A DNA stretch of 28,943 bases from Spirochaetaceae bacterium UBA1306 (GCA_002307245.1 DBTW01000018.1:20264-49206), one strand, 5' to 3'; shown: positions 15,493 to 23,719, counted from the first letter of the stretch. Translations and numbers: made by a program. The notes: generated from the sequence alone by a model not told the origin.

Positions 15493-16455
15493 ATGAAAAC
15501 TCGTATTGATTTGAATGCAAAGCCGAATCCCGCCTGTGACGGACATCACAATAAAGCGCAAAGGAAAACATTAACAGACGAAGATATCTGTAGATACGTC
15601 ACCTCTATAGAAGATGACCTCGCAGTACGATGCGTTGGAGCTCATGCATATCAGAAAATCTATGTGATTTATCGGTACTACGAAATGTTCCTCCAAAGCC
15701 AAAAAAAGAACTTCGCCGGGAAGGAGTGCTACTTTGAAATATGCTCGGGCCCTGGGCGTTGCATTAACAGGCAGACAATGGAAGAACACGATGGAACGAG
15801 TTTGGCCGTCCTTCAAAGCCATGCAACGGATAACCTAAAGGCAGCGCGCTTCTTTGATATTGATCCTGTTGCTGTTGAAACGCTTAATAAGAGAATCGCT
15901 GCTAAAGGATACGGGGGCAAAGCCGCTGCATCCATTGGCGACTACAATGACGGAGATCGCCTAGCCGGCGAGATAGCCGCCTGTAATCCGAGCAAGGATG
16001 GACTAAATCTAGTATTCATAGATCCTACCGATTGCTCCGTCCCATTCAGCACCATAGCAGCGATAAAGCAAAAAGTTGGGAGAGTAGATTTTATCATCAA
16101 CGTAGCCACTGGGACCGATGTCAGTAGAGCCGTACGAAGCGCCATAGAAATACCAGGGACGCCAGTCCGCATGAAATACGAACGCTTTCTTGGCGGTTCG
16201 GGTTTTTTTGAGGACCCCGAATTAAAAACCCTGATTGATGGGGGCCATACGGATGAAGTGGTCCGCAGATTCATAGAGGTATATAAACGAAGTCTTTCCC
16301 GAATAGGCCTTACTCATTTTTCCGTTTTCCCAGTGGAGCACTATTACTGGCTGGCCTTTGCTTCAGCTCATCCGTTCGGAGAAAGTCTCTGGAAAAGGGC
16401 AATCGGCGAAGGCGGAATCTCCCATGACGGCCAAAAAAACTTCAGCTTTGACTGA
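15493..16455 (+). CDS. tcmP: Three-Cys-motif partner protein TcmP
   Basis: From ATG 15493 (GAGG 5 nt upstream) the product is 320 residues; an upstream in-frame ATG at 15436 has no ribosome site and is rejected. The fold looks like a Rossmann methyltransferase. A glycine motif YFEICSGPGR is at residues 80-89, an acidic strand FFDIDP at 120-125, and VFIDPTD, like a motif IV, at 174-180. TcmP proteins are known for being encoded next to DUF5131 (phage Gp37/Gp68) proteins, and that is the case here. The biochemical role of the pair is unknown to me. The gene is notably more AT-rich than the phage genes and runs against the late operon, indicating later acquisition. Confidence 0.85.
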   Translation: MKTRIDLNAKPNPACDGHHNKAQRKTLTDEDICRYVTSIEDDLAVRCVGAHAYQKIYVIYRYYEMFLQSQKKNFAGKECYFEICSGPGRCINRQTMEEHDGTSLAVLQSHATDNLKAARFFDIDPVAVETLNKRIAAKGYGGKAAASIGDYNDGDRLAGEIAACNPSKDGLNLVFIDPTDCSVPFSTIAAIKQKVGRVDFIINVATGTDVSRAVRSAIEIPGTPVRMKYERFLGGSGFFEDPELKTLIDGGHTDEVVRRFIEVYKRSLSRIGLTHFSVFPVEHYYWLAFASAHPFGESLWKRAIGEGGISHDGQKNFSFD

Positions 16456-16488
16456 ACGGAAACTTATGAATTGGAGTATAGTACGGGT

Positions 16489-17208
16489 ATGAAAACGACA
16501 AAGATCGAATGGACTGATACGACCTGGAACCCTGTCACCGGATGCACCAAGTTATCTGAGGGGTGCCAGCATTGTTATGCCGAGAGAATGGCGAGGCGTC
16601 TCCATGCGATGGGGCTCGATCGATATCGTAACGGATTCGAAGTTACCATACATCCGGAGCTGTTCGACGAACCCTTATCCTGGAAGCAGCCGCGCAGGGT
16701 TTTCGTGAACTCGATGTCAGACCTATTCCACAGGTCCGTTCCCCTCGCCACTATCAAGAAATTGTTTGATGTGATGAACGAGGCTACGCAGCATACTTTC
16801 CAGATTCTAACCAAACGAGCCGACAGACTCGCTGATCTAGCTCCAAAGCTTACTTGGGGGCCGAATATCTGGATGGGCGTGACTGTAGAATCAGAACGCC
16901 AGGTCGATCGCATACAGTCTCTCACAATGGTAGAAGCTGCCGTGAGGTTTGTCTCATTCGAGCCACTACTCTCGGGGATACCCGATTCGACTTCACTAAG
17001 CGGTATCAACTGGGCTATCATCGGAGGCGAATCTGGGCCGGGCGCAAGGCTGATGAATAAGGAATGGGTTCTCGGTCTCAAGGCTATGTGCGAAAGAGAC
17101 GATGTTGCCTTTTTTTTCAAGCAATGGGGTGGAGTTAACAAACATCGCAACGGGCGACTACTTGAAGGGCGAGTTTGGGACGGGATGCCTGTCACAAATC
17201 GGGCTTAG
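16489..17208 (+). CDS. DUF5131 / phage Gp37-Gp68 family three-Cys protein
   Basis: The 239-residue protein begins TKIEWTDTTWNPVTGC, the hallmark of the family. Cys19, Cys26 and Cys29 form a C-x6-C-x2-C motif, which suggests an iron-sulfur cluster related to, but different from, the radical-SAM C-x3-C-x2-C. Later conserved segments include VFVNSMSDLFH, FQILTKRADRL, WMGVTVES and WAIIGGESGPGAR. It lies 33 nt after tcmP, so both are probably one transcript. ATG 16489 is preferred; a TTG at 16471 would add six residues. Function is unproven; a nucleic-acid modification or repair role is an inference from the family's likeness to radical-SAM lyases. Confidence 0.87.
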   Translation: MKTTKIEWTDTTWNPVTGCTKLSEGCQHCYAERMARRLHAMGLDRYRNGFEVTIHPELFDEPLSWKQPRRVFVNSMSDLFHRSVPLATIKKLFDVMNEATQHTFQILTKRADRLADLAPKLTWGPNIWMGVTVESERQVDRIQSLTMVEAAVRFVSFEPLLSGIPDSTSLSGINWAIIGGESGPGARLMNKEWVLGLKAMCERDDVAFFFKQWGGVNKHRNGRLLEGRVWDGMPVTNRA

Positions 17209-17414
17209 AAGGCCCTATCAAAAGCCTCGGCGGGAAATTAGGCGACTATGCCCCCTCCGAGCGTTTTTAAACGGCTTTTAAACGGCCTACAGGGCAGGCA
17301 GACCGGGCACCTAGATAACACTTACCCAGCGTTAGCTTGTTTTCTAGGTGGTTTTGGTCTATATTCTGTGTATACAAGCCGAGGGAGCAGACTCCGACAT
17401 TGGTTATGTCGGTC
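17209..17414. other. Convergent intergenic region with repeats and hairpins
   Basis: No gene is seen here. It contains a perfect tandem pair of TTTTAAACGGC (17265-17286). A perfect 8-bp inverted repeat follows, CACCTAGA (17308-17315) with TCTAGGTG (17343-17350), and then a tight hairpin CCGACAT/ATGTCGG (17394-17412). It separates the plus-strand TcmP/DUF5131 pair from the minus-strand MuF gene. The hairpins may help to stop transcription, while the tandem repeat has no evident function. Confidence 0.5.
17265..17286. repeat. Perfect tandem repeat, 2 x 11 bp
   Basis: TTTTAAACGGC is repeated twice without a gap. It may be a slippage product or a paired protein-binding site at the edge of the accessory island. 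Confidence 0.8.
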
Positions 17415-17441
17415 AGCCGCTACTCCTCCGGCTTTATTTTT
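17415..17441 (+). terminator. Rho-independent terminator of the tcmP-DUF5131 operon
   Basis: AGCCG (17415-17419) pairs with CGGCT (17429-17433), and a T-rich tract TTATTTTT follows at 17434-17441. It lies 207 nt after the DUF5131 stop on the plus strand and overlaps the MuF stop codon on the other strand. Confidence 0.6.
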
Positions 17442-18747
17442 GCTCCCAGGGCAAAAGGTCATAGAAGACCAGGCTGCCGTCCTTCTTGCGCTTCAGGATT
17501 ACCGCGAATAAGTTCCGCTCCCCATTCACCTCGATCGCAGCCTTTCCCCTCAGCACTTCCGTGAAGTTAGGATTCCCGTGGATCTCGGGCTCGACCGTGA
17601 AGCTGCTCGCGCTCTTGATGATCTCCGGGATGTGATCGAGCACCGCGAGCTTGACCGGGTCGCCTGCAAATGTGACCGCATGATCGATGCCAGTCCTGTC
17701 GAGCGTGACGGGCTCCTTCAGCTTCGCGTTGACGAAGGATTGGCCCTGAAGGTCGGTGAGCTTCCCCTTGGCTTCCTTCCGGAGCAACGCCCGCTCTTCC
17801 TTCGAGGCGGGAATCGTCTTCGTTATCGAGGTGAGGCCCTTCTCTTTCGCGATCGTCGAGAGCGTGACCGCGTCGTACCGAAGGCCGAGGCTTTTCCCTA
17901 GGGCCTTGATGTCATCGAGGATGCCGTACGCCTCAGCCCGCTCGATCATCTTCGGCGTGAGCTTGTAGAAGCTCCCGGTGGCTATCGGGTTAGCTCCGAA
18001 TCCCTGCGCCGCCGGATCCGTCGCGATCTTGGTCTCGGGCGTAGAGGTCCATTTCGGATCGGCCTCCCTGAGGAGATCGACTTCTTCCTGGAAGACGGCG
18101 CGTACGGTGGAGCGGCAGCGGAAGTGAAGGGGCGGCCAATTCTGTTTCCAGAAGGGATGCGTAGCCGGGAGGATAGTGCCCGATCGAATACGGCAGATCT
18201 CCGTCTGGCGACCGTCCTCGATGCCGATGAACTCGAGGTACTCAGGCTGGGTACGCGCGAACTCGGCGGCTCGGCCGGCATTGTAGGCGGTCTGACTGTT
18301 GGTCCTGAATACATTCTCCCAATAGGACGGGGAGGCGTCGAGGCCGGCGCTCTCTTCGGCCGAAGCATGGGTCCAGAACTCGGACAGAGGCATGCCCTTC
18401 TCCACCGCGTCGGCGGCCATACGGCGCACGCGGTCGATGGCGTCGGGAGCCGAGAGAGCAGCGACGGTGAAGGCCCTGAAGCGGAGCTCGGGCTCGAGTT
18501 TGAGCCATTCGGCCTTCGTGAGGGGGACTCGGGCCTTCAGGAACTTGACGGCATCGTCGAATGGTATGGCCGGGACCTCGGGATCGTCGGCGAGCTCGAG
18601 CTTCGTGCCTACGTGATCCCGGCCGAGGAGATACGAAATCGTGAGGAGCTGCTCGGTCTCGCGGACGAGCTCCTCATCGACGCCGACCGGAGCCGGCGCC
18701 GCAAGCGACTCCTTCGTCGGGCCGCCCGCGGCATCGATAGAATCCAT
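17434..18747 (-). CDS. MuF-type head morphogenesis protein with extra C-terminal domain
   Basis: From the first ATG (18747) the product is 437 residues. The MuF domain lies at about 90-230: YWENVFRTNSQTAYNAGR, the ICRIRSGTILPATHPFWKQNWPPLHFRCRSTV Cys/His segment, and the usual RC(R)STVR ending. The C-terminal 100 residues (LDRTGIDHAVTF... ending VILKRKKDGSLVFYDLLP) resemble the MuF-C domain fused to MuF proteins, which is related to polymorphic-toxin RNase-like folds. Coding sequence clearly extends upstream of 18747 to at least 18898, yet it contains no ATG, GTG or TTG before an in-frame stop near 18940. The true N-terminus may therefore come from a -1 frameshift out of the portal gene (see 18900-18906). 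Confidence 0.85.
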   Translation of the reverse strand: MDSIDAAGGPTKESLAAPAPVGVDEELVRETEQLLTISYLLGRDHVGTKLELADDPEVPAIPFDDAVKFLKARVPLTKAEWLKLEPELRFRAFTVAALSAPDAIDRVRRMAADAVEKGMPLSEFWTHASAEESAGLDASPSYWENVFRTNSQTAYNAGRAAEFARTQPEYLEFIGIEDGRQTEICRIRSGTILPATHPFWKQNWPPLHFRCRSTVRAVFQEEVDLLREADPKWTSTPETKIATDPAAQGFGANPIATGSFYKLTPKMIERAEAYGILDDIKALGKSLGLRYDAVTLSTIAKEKGLTSITKTIPASKEERALLRKEAKGKLTDLQGQSFVNAKLKEPVTLDRTGIDHAVTFAGDPVKLAVLDHIPEIIKSASSFTVEPEIHGNPNFTEVLRGKAAIEVNGERNLFAVILKRKKDGSLVFYDLLPWEQK

Positions 18748-18872
18748 CCAGGCCTTGATAGGCTTCTGGAGCAGGGCGAGGATCCGTCCTTGGGCGGTCT
18801 CGTCAACCGCGTCGAGCTCGCTGGCTTTCGCGAGCTCATCGCGCTCGATGTTCGCTCGGAGCTTGGCAAGCC

Positions 18873-20426
18873 TTACAGGAGCCTGAGCGGCGGGCGGTTC
18901 TTTTTTTTTACGTCGTCGGCGAAGGTCGAGCCCTGCTCTTTCGGACTAAATCCGGAGAGAGGATCGAAGATCCTATTGATCTCCTCCTTCTTGACGAGGG
19001 GAAATGCGGCGGCCGCGATGGCGCGAGCGGTTTCTATAGGCAAGATTCCCTGGGCGACCTCGGCGGCGAGGTCCACTAGAGACGTTACCTGCGCGCCATT
19101 GAGCGCCGTCGATTGGACATCAGACGCTCCACCAGAGGCAGCAGTGACCGGGCTATCCGAAGGACTAGCCTGGGTCGAGATATCGGTTCCAATAGGTGAG
19201 CCTTTCTGGGGAGCTATATACTGATCATCCTCGTCGGCGGGCTTGGGTAGCGCGTACCGCGAGTAGAGGGCCGAGAGGGATACAGGTATCCCGCGATCGA
19301 TGGCTTCGACGACGGCCTTCCAGTCCGCGTAGTCGGCGAGATCGAAGGCGACGCGAGGCACAGGCGCTCCAGGACCTACGTTGAGCTCGACGATCCAATC
19401 GACGAGGCGTTGAAGGACCGGGGTCATGTCGCGGGCCAAGCCCTTCATGGTCGCGAGGAAGGTATCCTCGTGGACCGATGCCTGGGCACGCGTGCCGTTT
19501 TGCGCTTCCTGGACAGCAAGACTCTGGTAGACGATACCGTAGGCGATCTGGGTATCGCACCAGTCCATGAGGGTTTTGAACTCGGAGAGCTTGCCGTCGG
19601 TGGAAATAACCTCGGCTGATTTTATATTGGCAAGGGCCGCGCCACTGCCCGAGCTGATCCGGCCGAGCATTTCGGCAAGCCCGGCCGCCCGCTCGCGGAC
19701 CTTGGTTTCGTCCTCAGCGCAATCGAAGAGGGCAAGGATCGAGGGTACGGAGAACTTCTCCGTGGCCATGAGCCAGAACTCGGCGCCGGCCTTCTTGAAC
19801 TTCCAGGGCCAGTAGCAGGCCTTGAGAGTGGAGGTTCCATAGGGGTTCTCCGCGTCCTTGTCGTGGCGCCAGACGAGCCATTTATAGTCCTGATTATAAA
19901 GATCGATAAGCTCGCCATACCTAATGTACTTGAGGCGCCCCTCGCCGTCGAAACGGAAGCGCTCGGGCCGGCGGAGGACGGAATCAACGGGCCGCCAGAT
20001 ATCTCCGGCTGCCTTGGGCTCCTGCCACACAATCTCGACCGTGGCGAAGCCGTAGTCCATGCCGGACACGAGGCGCTTCGCGATACCATAGAGGGGGAAG
20101 TCCGCGAGCGCACCCTTAACCATGGCCATGGTCGCATCCGGGGCCGCTCCCTGCTCGAGTTGGATCGGGTAGTTGAGCATGGCGGTCTTCGCCACGGTGA
20201 GGAGGCTTTTAATCCGAGCATCGGACTTCATCTCGCGATAGATGCCGATGGCCTCGCCCGCGTCCCGCAGGACTTCATCCGGATTGGGCATATAGCCCAT
20301 GAAGGACGAGAAGAGTTCGTTCATTTGGATGACCCGAGCGGTCATGATCGAGGAATCCGGCTTCACTGTCTTTCCGAAATCGGCGAACTGGAGACTGCGC
20401 GGGAGTGCTTTGCGTTTTTTGCTCAT
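18873..20426 (-). CDS. Portal protein (Mu gp29-like, DUF935)
   Basis: The 517-residue protein matches the DUF935/Mu gp29 portal pattern: an N-terminal DEVLRDAGEAIGIYREMKSD region, YPIQLEQG, a MDYGFATVEIVWQ strand, the LVWRHDKDAENPYGTSTLKACYW segment near residues 200-225 and VYQSLAVQEAQNGTRAQASVHEDTF near 310-335. Twelve portals form the head vertex through which DNA passes. It overlaps the terminase stop by 4 nt. Its last eight codons follow a run of nine A; see the frameshift entry. The C-terminal 100 residues are low-complexity and look like a linker toward MuF. Confidence 0.9.
   Translation of the reverse strand: MSKKRKALPRSLQFADFGKTVKPDSSIMTARVIQMNELFSSFMGYMPNPDEVLRDAGEAIGIYREMKSDARIKSLLTVAKTAMLNYPIQLEQGAAPDATMAMVKGALADFPLYGIAKRLVSGMDYGFATVEIVWQEPKAAGDIWRPVDSVLRRPERFRFDGEGRLKYIRYGELIDLYNQDYKWLVWRHDKDAENPYGTSTLKACYWPWKFKKAGAEFWLMATEKFSVPSILALFDCAEDETKVRERAAGLAEMLGRISSGSGAALANIKSAEVISTDGKLSEFKTLMDWCDTQIAYGIVYQSLAVQEAQNGTRAQASVHEDTFLATMKGLARDMTPVLQRLVDWIVELNVGPGAPVPRVAFDLADYADWKAVVEAIDRGIPVSLSALYSRYALPKPADEDDQYIAPQKGSPIGTDISTQASPSDSPVTAASGGASDVQSTALNGAQVTSLVDLAAEVAQGILPIETARAIAAAAFPLVKKEEINRIFDPLSGFSPKEQGSTFADDVKKKNRPPLRLL
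18900..18906 (-). promoter_or_regulatory. Candidate -1 frameshift site at the portal-MuF junction (A AAA AAG)
   Basis: Nine A residues give portal codons GTA AAA AAA AAG AAC. The last seven bases of the A-run/AAG form A AAA AAG in correct phase, the slippery site type used by E. coli dnaX. After a -1 slip translation continues GAA CCG CCC GCC directly into the MuF frame, giving 509 + 488 residues. A sequencing error in the homopolymer is the main alternative. Confidence 0.55.
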
Positions 20427-21985
20427 CTGCGACCTCTGAATCCTTTCAAGATTGTACTTGCGGTATGACGCGCGCCGAACTGCTCGAAAGGCACTACCGA
20501 GGGAATCCCCTGGCCCTTACGGAGCTGGACTTGTTTATAGGCAATCCAGAGCGCGTCGGCCTCGTCGTCGTAAGCGGACTTGGGGCCGTCGGGAGTGAAC
20601 ATGGAGAGCTGCTCCATGAGCTCCTTCTGAGAAGCGAGAAAGCGTATGAAGCCAGCCTCGATGAGAGGAGCGATTTCCTTGATTCGCTGGACCTTCGAGA
20701 GCCCGCCGGTCTTGCGGCCGGTGATCGGCAGCCATACCTTGCGAGCGGCAGCCTTCTCCATGAGGTTATTCTTATAGATGCCTTGGAAGGCGACATCCTC
20801 GAAGCCGATGGACGCATGCCGATAGATGAGGAAGGTGTCGATGATCTTGTCGAGGAATCCGGCCTCGGCGAGGCGCTCGCCCCAGGAGTCCAGGACATAC
20901 AAGACTCCGGTATCGGGATCCGCGAGCGTATCGAAGGCGCACTTGTCGTGCGCTCCGGTCGCGGGATCGATGCCGCCGAATTTCTTCGCGGCGGCGACGT
21001 TGATCTCGCGCAGCTCGTAGAGGACGAACTTCTTGATGATGGCGTCCTCGCTCGAGAGCGGCTCGTTCATCATCTCGGTGGACCAGGCGGCCGAGCCGAG
21101 CTCGTCTTCTTTCTTCCGGAGCTTCGCCTCGGTCCAGTAGGCGGGCCAGAGGGATTCGCCCGAGGGCGTACGAGCCGCGAAGCGGAAGCCGACCCAGCCC
21201 TTGAGCTGGCCTTCCGAAAGCTCCTTGAGGAGGCGACATACGATGTCGTCCTCATGGAAGATCGTGTTGATGAGGACGGGGAAGATGTCCTTCCCGAGGG
21301 GGAGGACGACGCGCTTGAACCAGCGGTAGATCTTGTCGCGGCCCTTCTTCGAGGCGGCGACCAGGTCGGTCATGATGTCGTCGCAGATCGCGATGTCCGG
21401 GCGATCCGGGCCGTTCTTGATACCGCGGGTAGAGGATCCCGCGCCGCGCGCGGCGATCGCGAGGCCGTTGGCCAGGGTGATCTTGTTCGCCTTCCAGATC
21501 TTGCCCTTCATCTCGCCGAAGTCGTCGGCGATCCGCTCGTTTTGCTCGAACTCGTCCTTGATGGATTGCAGGGCGTCATTCGCCATGGCCTGGGAGCCGC
21601 CGAAGATGATGGGGAAGCGACGCTTCTTGTAGAGGACGAGCCAGATCGGGAAGGCGAGAGAGAAACGCGTCGACTTGGAGAAGCCGCGCGGTTCGACGTC
21701 GATGATGCCGGCCAGAGCTTCGGTCGGCGCCATGTAGTGATGGTACTTCTCCTTGATGAGCGGCTGTAGGTGGGCGATGTCTTCAGCCCCGAGCCTTCCC
21801 GAGGAGACGATGTCCATGAGGATGCGATGATAGGGCGCGGGATCCGCGCCGAAGTAATGGGGAAGATAGGTCTGGCAGAACTTGAAGAAATCATTCTCGC
21901 ACGAGTCGCGCCGGGCGCGTCGCTCGGCATCGAGGGCGACCTGGGCGCGGTCACCGACGAGCTCGTTGAGAATGGGCGTATTCAC
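20423..21985 (-). CDS. Terminase large subunit (Mu gp28-like)
   Basis: The 520-residue packaging motor has an ATPase domain with a Walker A variant EPRGFSKST (about residues 98-106), a Walker B PDIAICDD at about 193-200, and a coupling-type region after it. The nuclease domain begins with FGGIDPATG (about 348), has IGFEDVAFQGIYKNN (about 400) and the third acidic site DDEADALW near 470. Mu-type terminases pack by headful cutting into flanking host DNA. It overlaps the upstream DUF3486 gene by 4 nt. A 454-codon frame on the opposite strand is an antisense shadow. Confidence 0.92.
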   Translation of the reverse strand: MNTPILNELVGDRAQVALDAERRARRDSCENDFFKFCQTYLPHYFGADPAPYHRILMDIVSSGRLGAEDIAHLQPLIKEKYHHYMAPTEALAGIIDVEPRGFSKSTRFSLAFPIWLVLYKKRRFPIIFGGSQAMANDALQSIKDEFEQNERIADDFGEMKGKIWKANKITLANGLAIAARGAGSSTRGIKNGPDRPDIAICDDIMTDLVAASKKGRDKIYRWFKRVVLPLGKDIFPVLINTIFHEDDIVCRLLKELSEGQLKGWVGFRFAARTPSGESLWPAYWTEAKLRKKEDELGSAAWSTEMMNEPLSSEDAIIKKFVLYELREINVAAAKKFGGIDPATGAHDKCAFDTLADPDTGVLYVLDSWGERLAEAGFLDKIIDTFLIYRHASIGFEDVAFQGIYKNNLMEKAAARKVWLPITGRKTGGLSKVQRIKEIAPLIEAGFIRFLASQKELMEQLSMFTPDGPKSAYDDEADALWIAYKQVQLRKGQGIPSVVPFEQFGARHTASTILKGFRGRR

Positions 21986-22506
21986 TTGTCCTCCGGCTCG
22001 AGACCGCCGACGACCATCGCGAGGCGCTGGGCGAGCTCGGGGTCGGAAGCGAGCTCGATCTTGAGGGCCTCGAGCACGGCCTTCTTGGCTGCCTCGAAGC
22101 CGTCCTGGTATTTCATGCGCACCGCTCCGAGCCTGGCCTGGGCCTGAGCAAGGCGCCCGGCCGCGAGTACTGCCTGGCCCGGGTCGTCGAACTCGAGGGC
22201 ATCAAGGGACTGGGTCTCCCGAAGCAGGAGGCCGCCCAGGCGCGTGACCACGGCCTCGGCGATATCCGTATTCGGATTATTCCGGACCACGTCCATCATG
22301 ACACGGGCCTCGGCGATCGTGTTCGTCAGGTCGGCGGCGAGCTCCTTCGAGCTCTTGAGGGAGCGGCGCACCGCTTCGCGGCTGATATCAAGGCCCTCGC
22401 TCTGGAGCTGGGCGGCGATCTCCCTGATCGTCAGCTTTTCGCGGCTATAGAGCTCGAGGATGCGGTCGACGAGATCGAGGAGGTCTGCCTTGGCGCGGCG
22501 TCCCAT
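21982..22506 (-). CDS. Small terminase-like protein (Mu gp27-like, DUF3486)
   Basis: The 174-residue helical protein starts MGRRAKADLLDLVDRILEL and carries a helix-turn-helix at about residues 25-50 (LTIREIAAQLQSEGLDISREAVRRSLK), as in DUF3486 proteins. A long helix pair follows (LLLRETQSLDALEF, AVLAAGRLAQAQARLG). It precedes the large terminase with a 4-nt overlap, the conserved Mu-like order, and probably recognises DNA for packaging. Confidence 0.85.
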   Translation of the reverse strand: MGRRAKADLLDLVDRILELYSREKLTIREIAAQLQSEGLDISREAVRRSLKSSKELAADLTNTIAEARVMMDVVRNNPNTDIAEAVVTRLGGLLLRETQSLDALEFDDPGQAVLAAGRLAQAQARLGAVRMKYQDGFEAAKKAVLEALKIELASDPELAQRLAMVVGGLEPEDK

Positions 22507-22507
22507 G

Positions 22508-22807
22508 CTAGTCCCCCTCGGGAACGATGGTGATGCCGGGGTCGGTCGTCGTGCCGTCGCAGAGGTCTATACCGCGCGCGTTAATCGTGTAGGTTGCGAG
22601 CTTCTCGAGCTTGCGCGCCGGGTGAGGGACTTCGCGCTTGTCGACGTAGCCCTTCGAGACGAGGTACTCCAAAGCGTCAACGATATCTTCCTGGCGATAG
22701 TACTCGTAGTAGATCCCGATGACCGTGATGCGATCGGTCCCTTGGGGGAAAAGATCGCGAAGGAAGGTGAGGATCTTGCCTCGAAGTACATTGTCCCTAA
22801 CGGCCAT
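22508..22807 (-). CDS. Small winged-helix-like Mu-type phage protein (gp26-like position)
   Basis: The 99-residue protein has an N-terminal helical region and an EDIVDALEYLVSKGYVDKRE segment (about 45-65), typical of a winged helix recognition helix and wing. In Mu-like phages a similar small wHTH protein lies at this place, just upstream of DUF3486. Role unknown; DNA binding is inferred. It ends one nucleotide before the ATG of the next gene. Confidence 0.7.
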   Translation of the reverse strand: MAVRDNVLRGKILTFLRDLFPQGTDRITVIGIYYEYYRQEDIVDALEYLVSKGYVDKREVPHPARKLEKLATYTINARGIDLCDGTTTDPGITIVPEGD

Positions 22808-22808
22808 T

Positions 22809-23189
22809 CTATGCTCCTTTTTTCAGCACGGTGTTTATTAGGTTTGTATTGATGGCGCCAATCTCTCCACGCACACCGCGGAGCTCCTCGCTGATATCGC
22901 TTCGCATCTGGTTTAGGTCCGTACGCCATCCGCCTAAGTCCTTGTAGTGGGTCTCGCGCAAGAGGTAGTCGCGCTCGATGCAGGCCATACGGTCCTCGTG
23001 TTCCACGAAGCGTTTCTCCGTCTCGGTCGCGAGATTGTCGATGGCTTGGGTTAGTGCCTCGGCGCGGGCCGCGTCTTTCTTCCCGTTCTCATCGAGCTTC
23101 TTTACTAAGAATCCGATGACGGCAGCGAGGACGAGGAGGGCCGGTGCAATGCCGTACTGGAGTAATTGCGTTATTAGGGCAGCCATCAT
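22809..23189 (-). CDS. Membrane coiled-coil protein (DUF2730-like, Mu gp25 position)
   Basis: The 126-residue protein has a transmembrane helix near residues 12-30 (YGIAPALLVLAAVIGFLV). A long, charged, probably coiled-coil cytoplasmic or periplasmic region follows. This layout and the place between the lysis genes and gp26/gp27-like genes match DUF2730 proteins of Mu-like phages. Function is unknown; membrane topology is compatible with a lysis-related role. Its ATG overlaps the preceding stop by 4 nt; tandem ATGs give two possible starts. Confidence 0.7.
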   Translation of the reverse strand: MMAALITQLLQYGIAPALLVLAAVIGFLVKKLDENGKKDAARAEALTQAIDNLATETEKRFVEHEDRMACIERDYLLRETHYKDLGGWRTDLNQMRSDISEELRGVRGEIGAINTNLINTVLKKGA

Positions 23190-23719
23190 TTCCCCACAGC
23201 TCTAAGGATCGTCTCGACCGCCGCCAATACGAGCGCGGCGAAGGTGGTGGTGCCGCCGATCCAGGCGGTGACCTCAGCGCGGCGCTGCTTCATTGCCGCC
23301 TCCTTGAGCGCCTTCTCCACATCGGCGATCGAGCTCACCCAGGATTCCGACGAGCTCCCGACCAAGGCCGATATTGTCTTCAGCGCGGCTCGCGCCTCGC
23401 TCAATTCCTGCGCCGATGCTGTCGATGCGCTCGCCCGCCTTTCCAACTCGAGTTTCAACTGCGACAGCTCGTTCCGCGCCATCGCTAAGTCCGAGCGCAG
23501 CGTCCCGTTCTCGCTTCTCAACGTGCTCCAGTCCTCGAGCTGCGCTATCAATCCCGGTTCGAGCCGTTTCGAGATCGCGAAGGCCCTGCTCACTAGTTCT
23601 GCGGTAGTCAGCTGCAACAGGTCCTGCGCCGACTCCTCGGCCGACAGCATAGCCGCCGACGAAAGCGCCAAGCAGAAGGACAAGGCAAAGACCCGCGACG
23701 ACAAGTATTTTTTGCGCAT
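23186..23719 (-). CDS. Signal-peptide, coiled-coil, C-terminal TM protein (spanin candidate)
   Basis: The 177-residue protein starts with a signal sequence (MRKKYLSSRVFALSFCLALSS...) that contains Cys16 in a poor lipobox (LSFC). A heptad-rich coiled coil lies at about 60-140, and a C-terminal transmembrane helix at about 153-172 (FAALVLAAVETILRAVG). If lipidated, this would be the topology of a unimolecular spanin, linking outer and inner membranes at lysis. Its ATG follows the holin stop directly, and its stop overlaps the next ATG by 4 nt. Third-position G+C is high in this frame, supporting it as the main gene. It fully covers another plausible frame that starts 4 nt earlier. Confidence 0.72.
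   Translation of the reverse strand: MRKKYLSSRVFALSFCLALSSAAMLSAEESAQDLLQLTTAELVSRAFAISKRLEPGLIAQLEDWSTLRSENGTLRSDLAMARNELSQLKLELERRASASTASAQELSEARAALKTISALVGSSSESWVSSIADVEKALKEAAMKQRRAEVTAWIGGTTTFAALVLAAVETILRAVGK

Noticed and set aside
17209..17433. tRNA or other structured RNA gene in the gap after DUF5131
   Set aside because: No cloverleaf or CCA-type ending could be built; the hairpins are simple and one has a terminator T-run.
18124..19224. 366-codon plus-strand frame over MuF and portal
   Set aside because: Antisense shadow; no ribosome site or known domain, and both minus-strand genes are well supported.
20405..21769. 454-codon plus-strand frame opposite the terminase
   Set aside because: It is antisense to a strongly recognised terminase, with low-complexity Glu/Leu/Gly/Arg composition typical of shadows.
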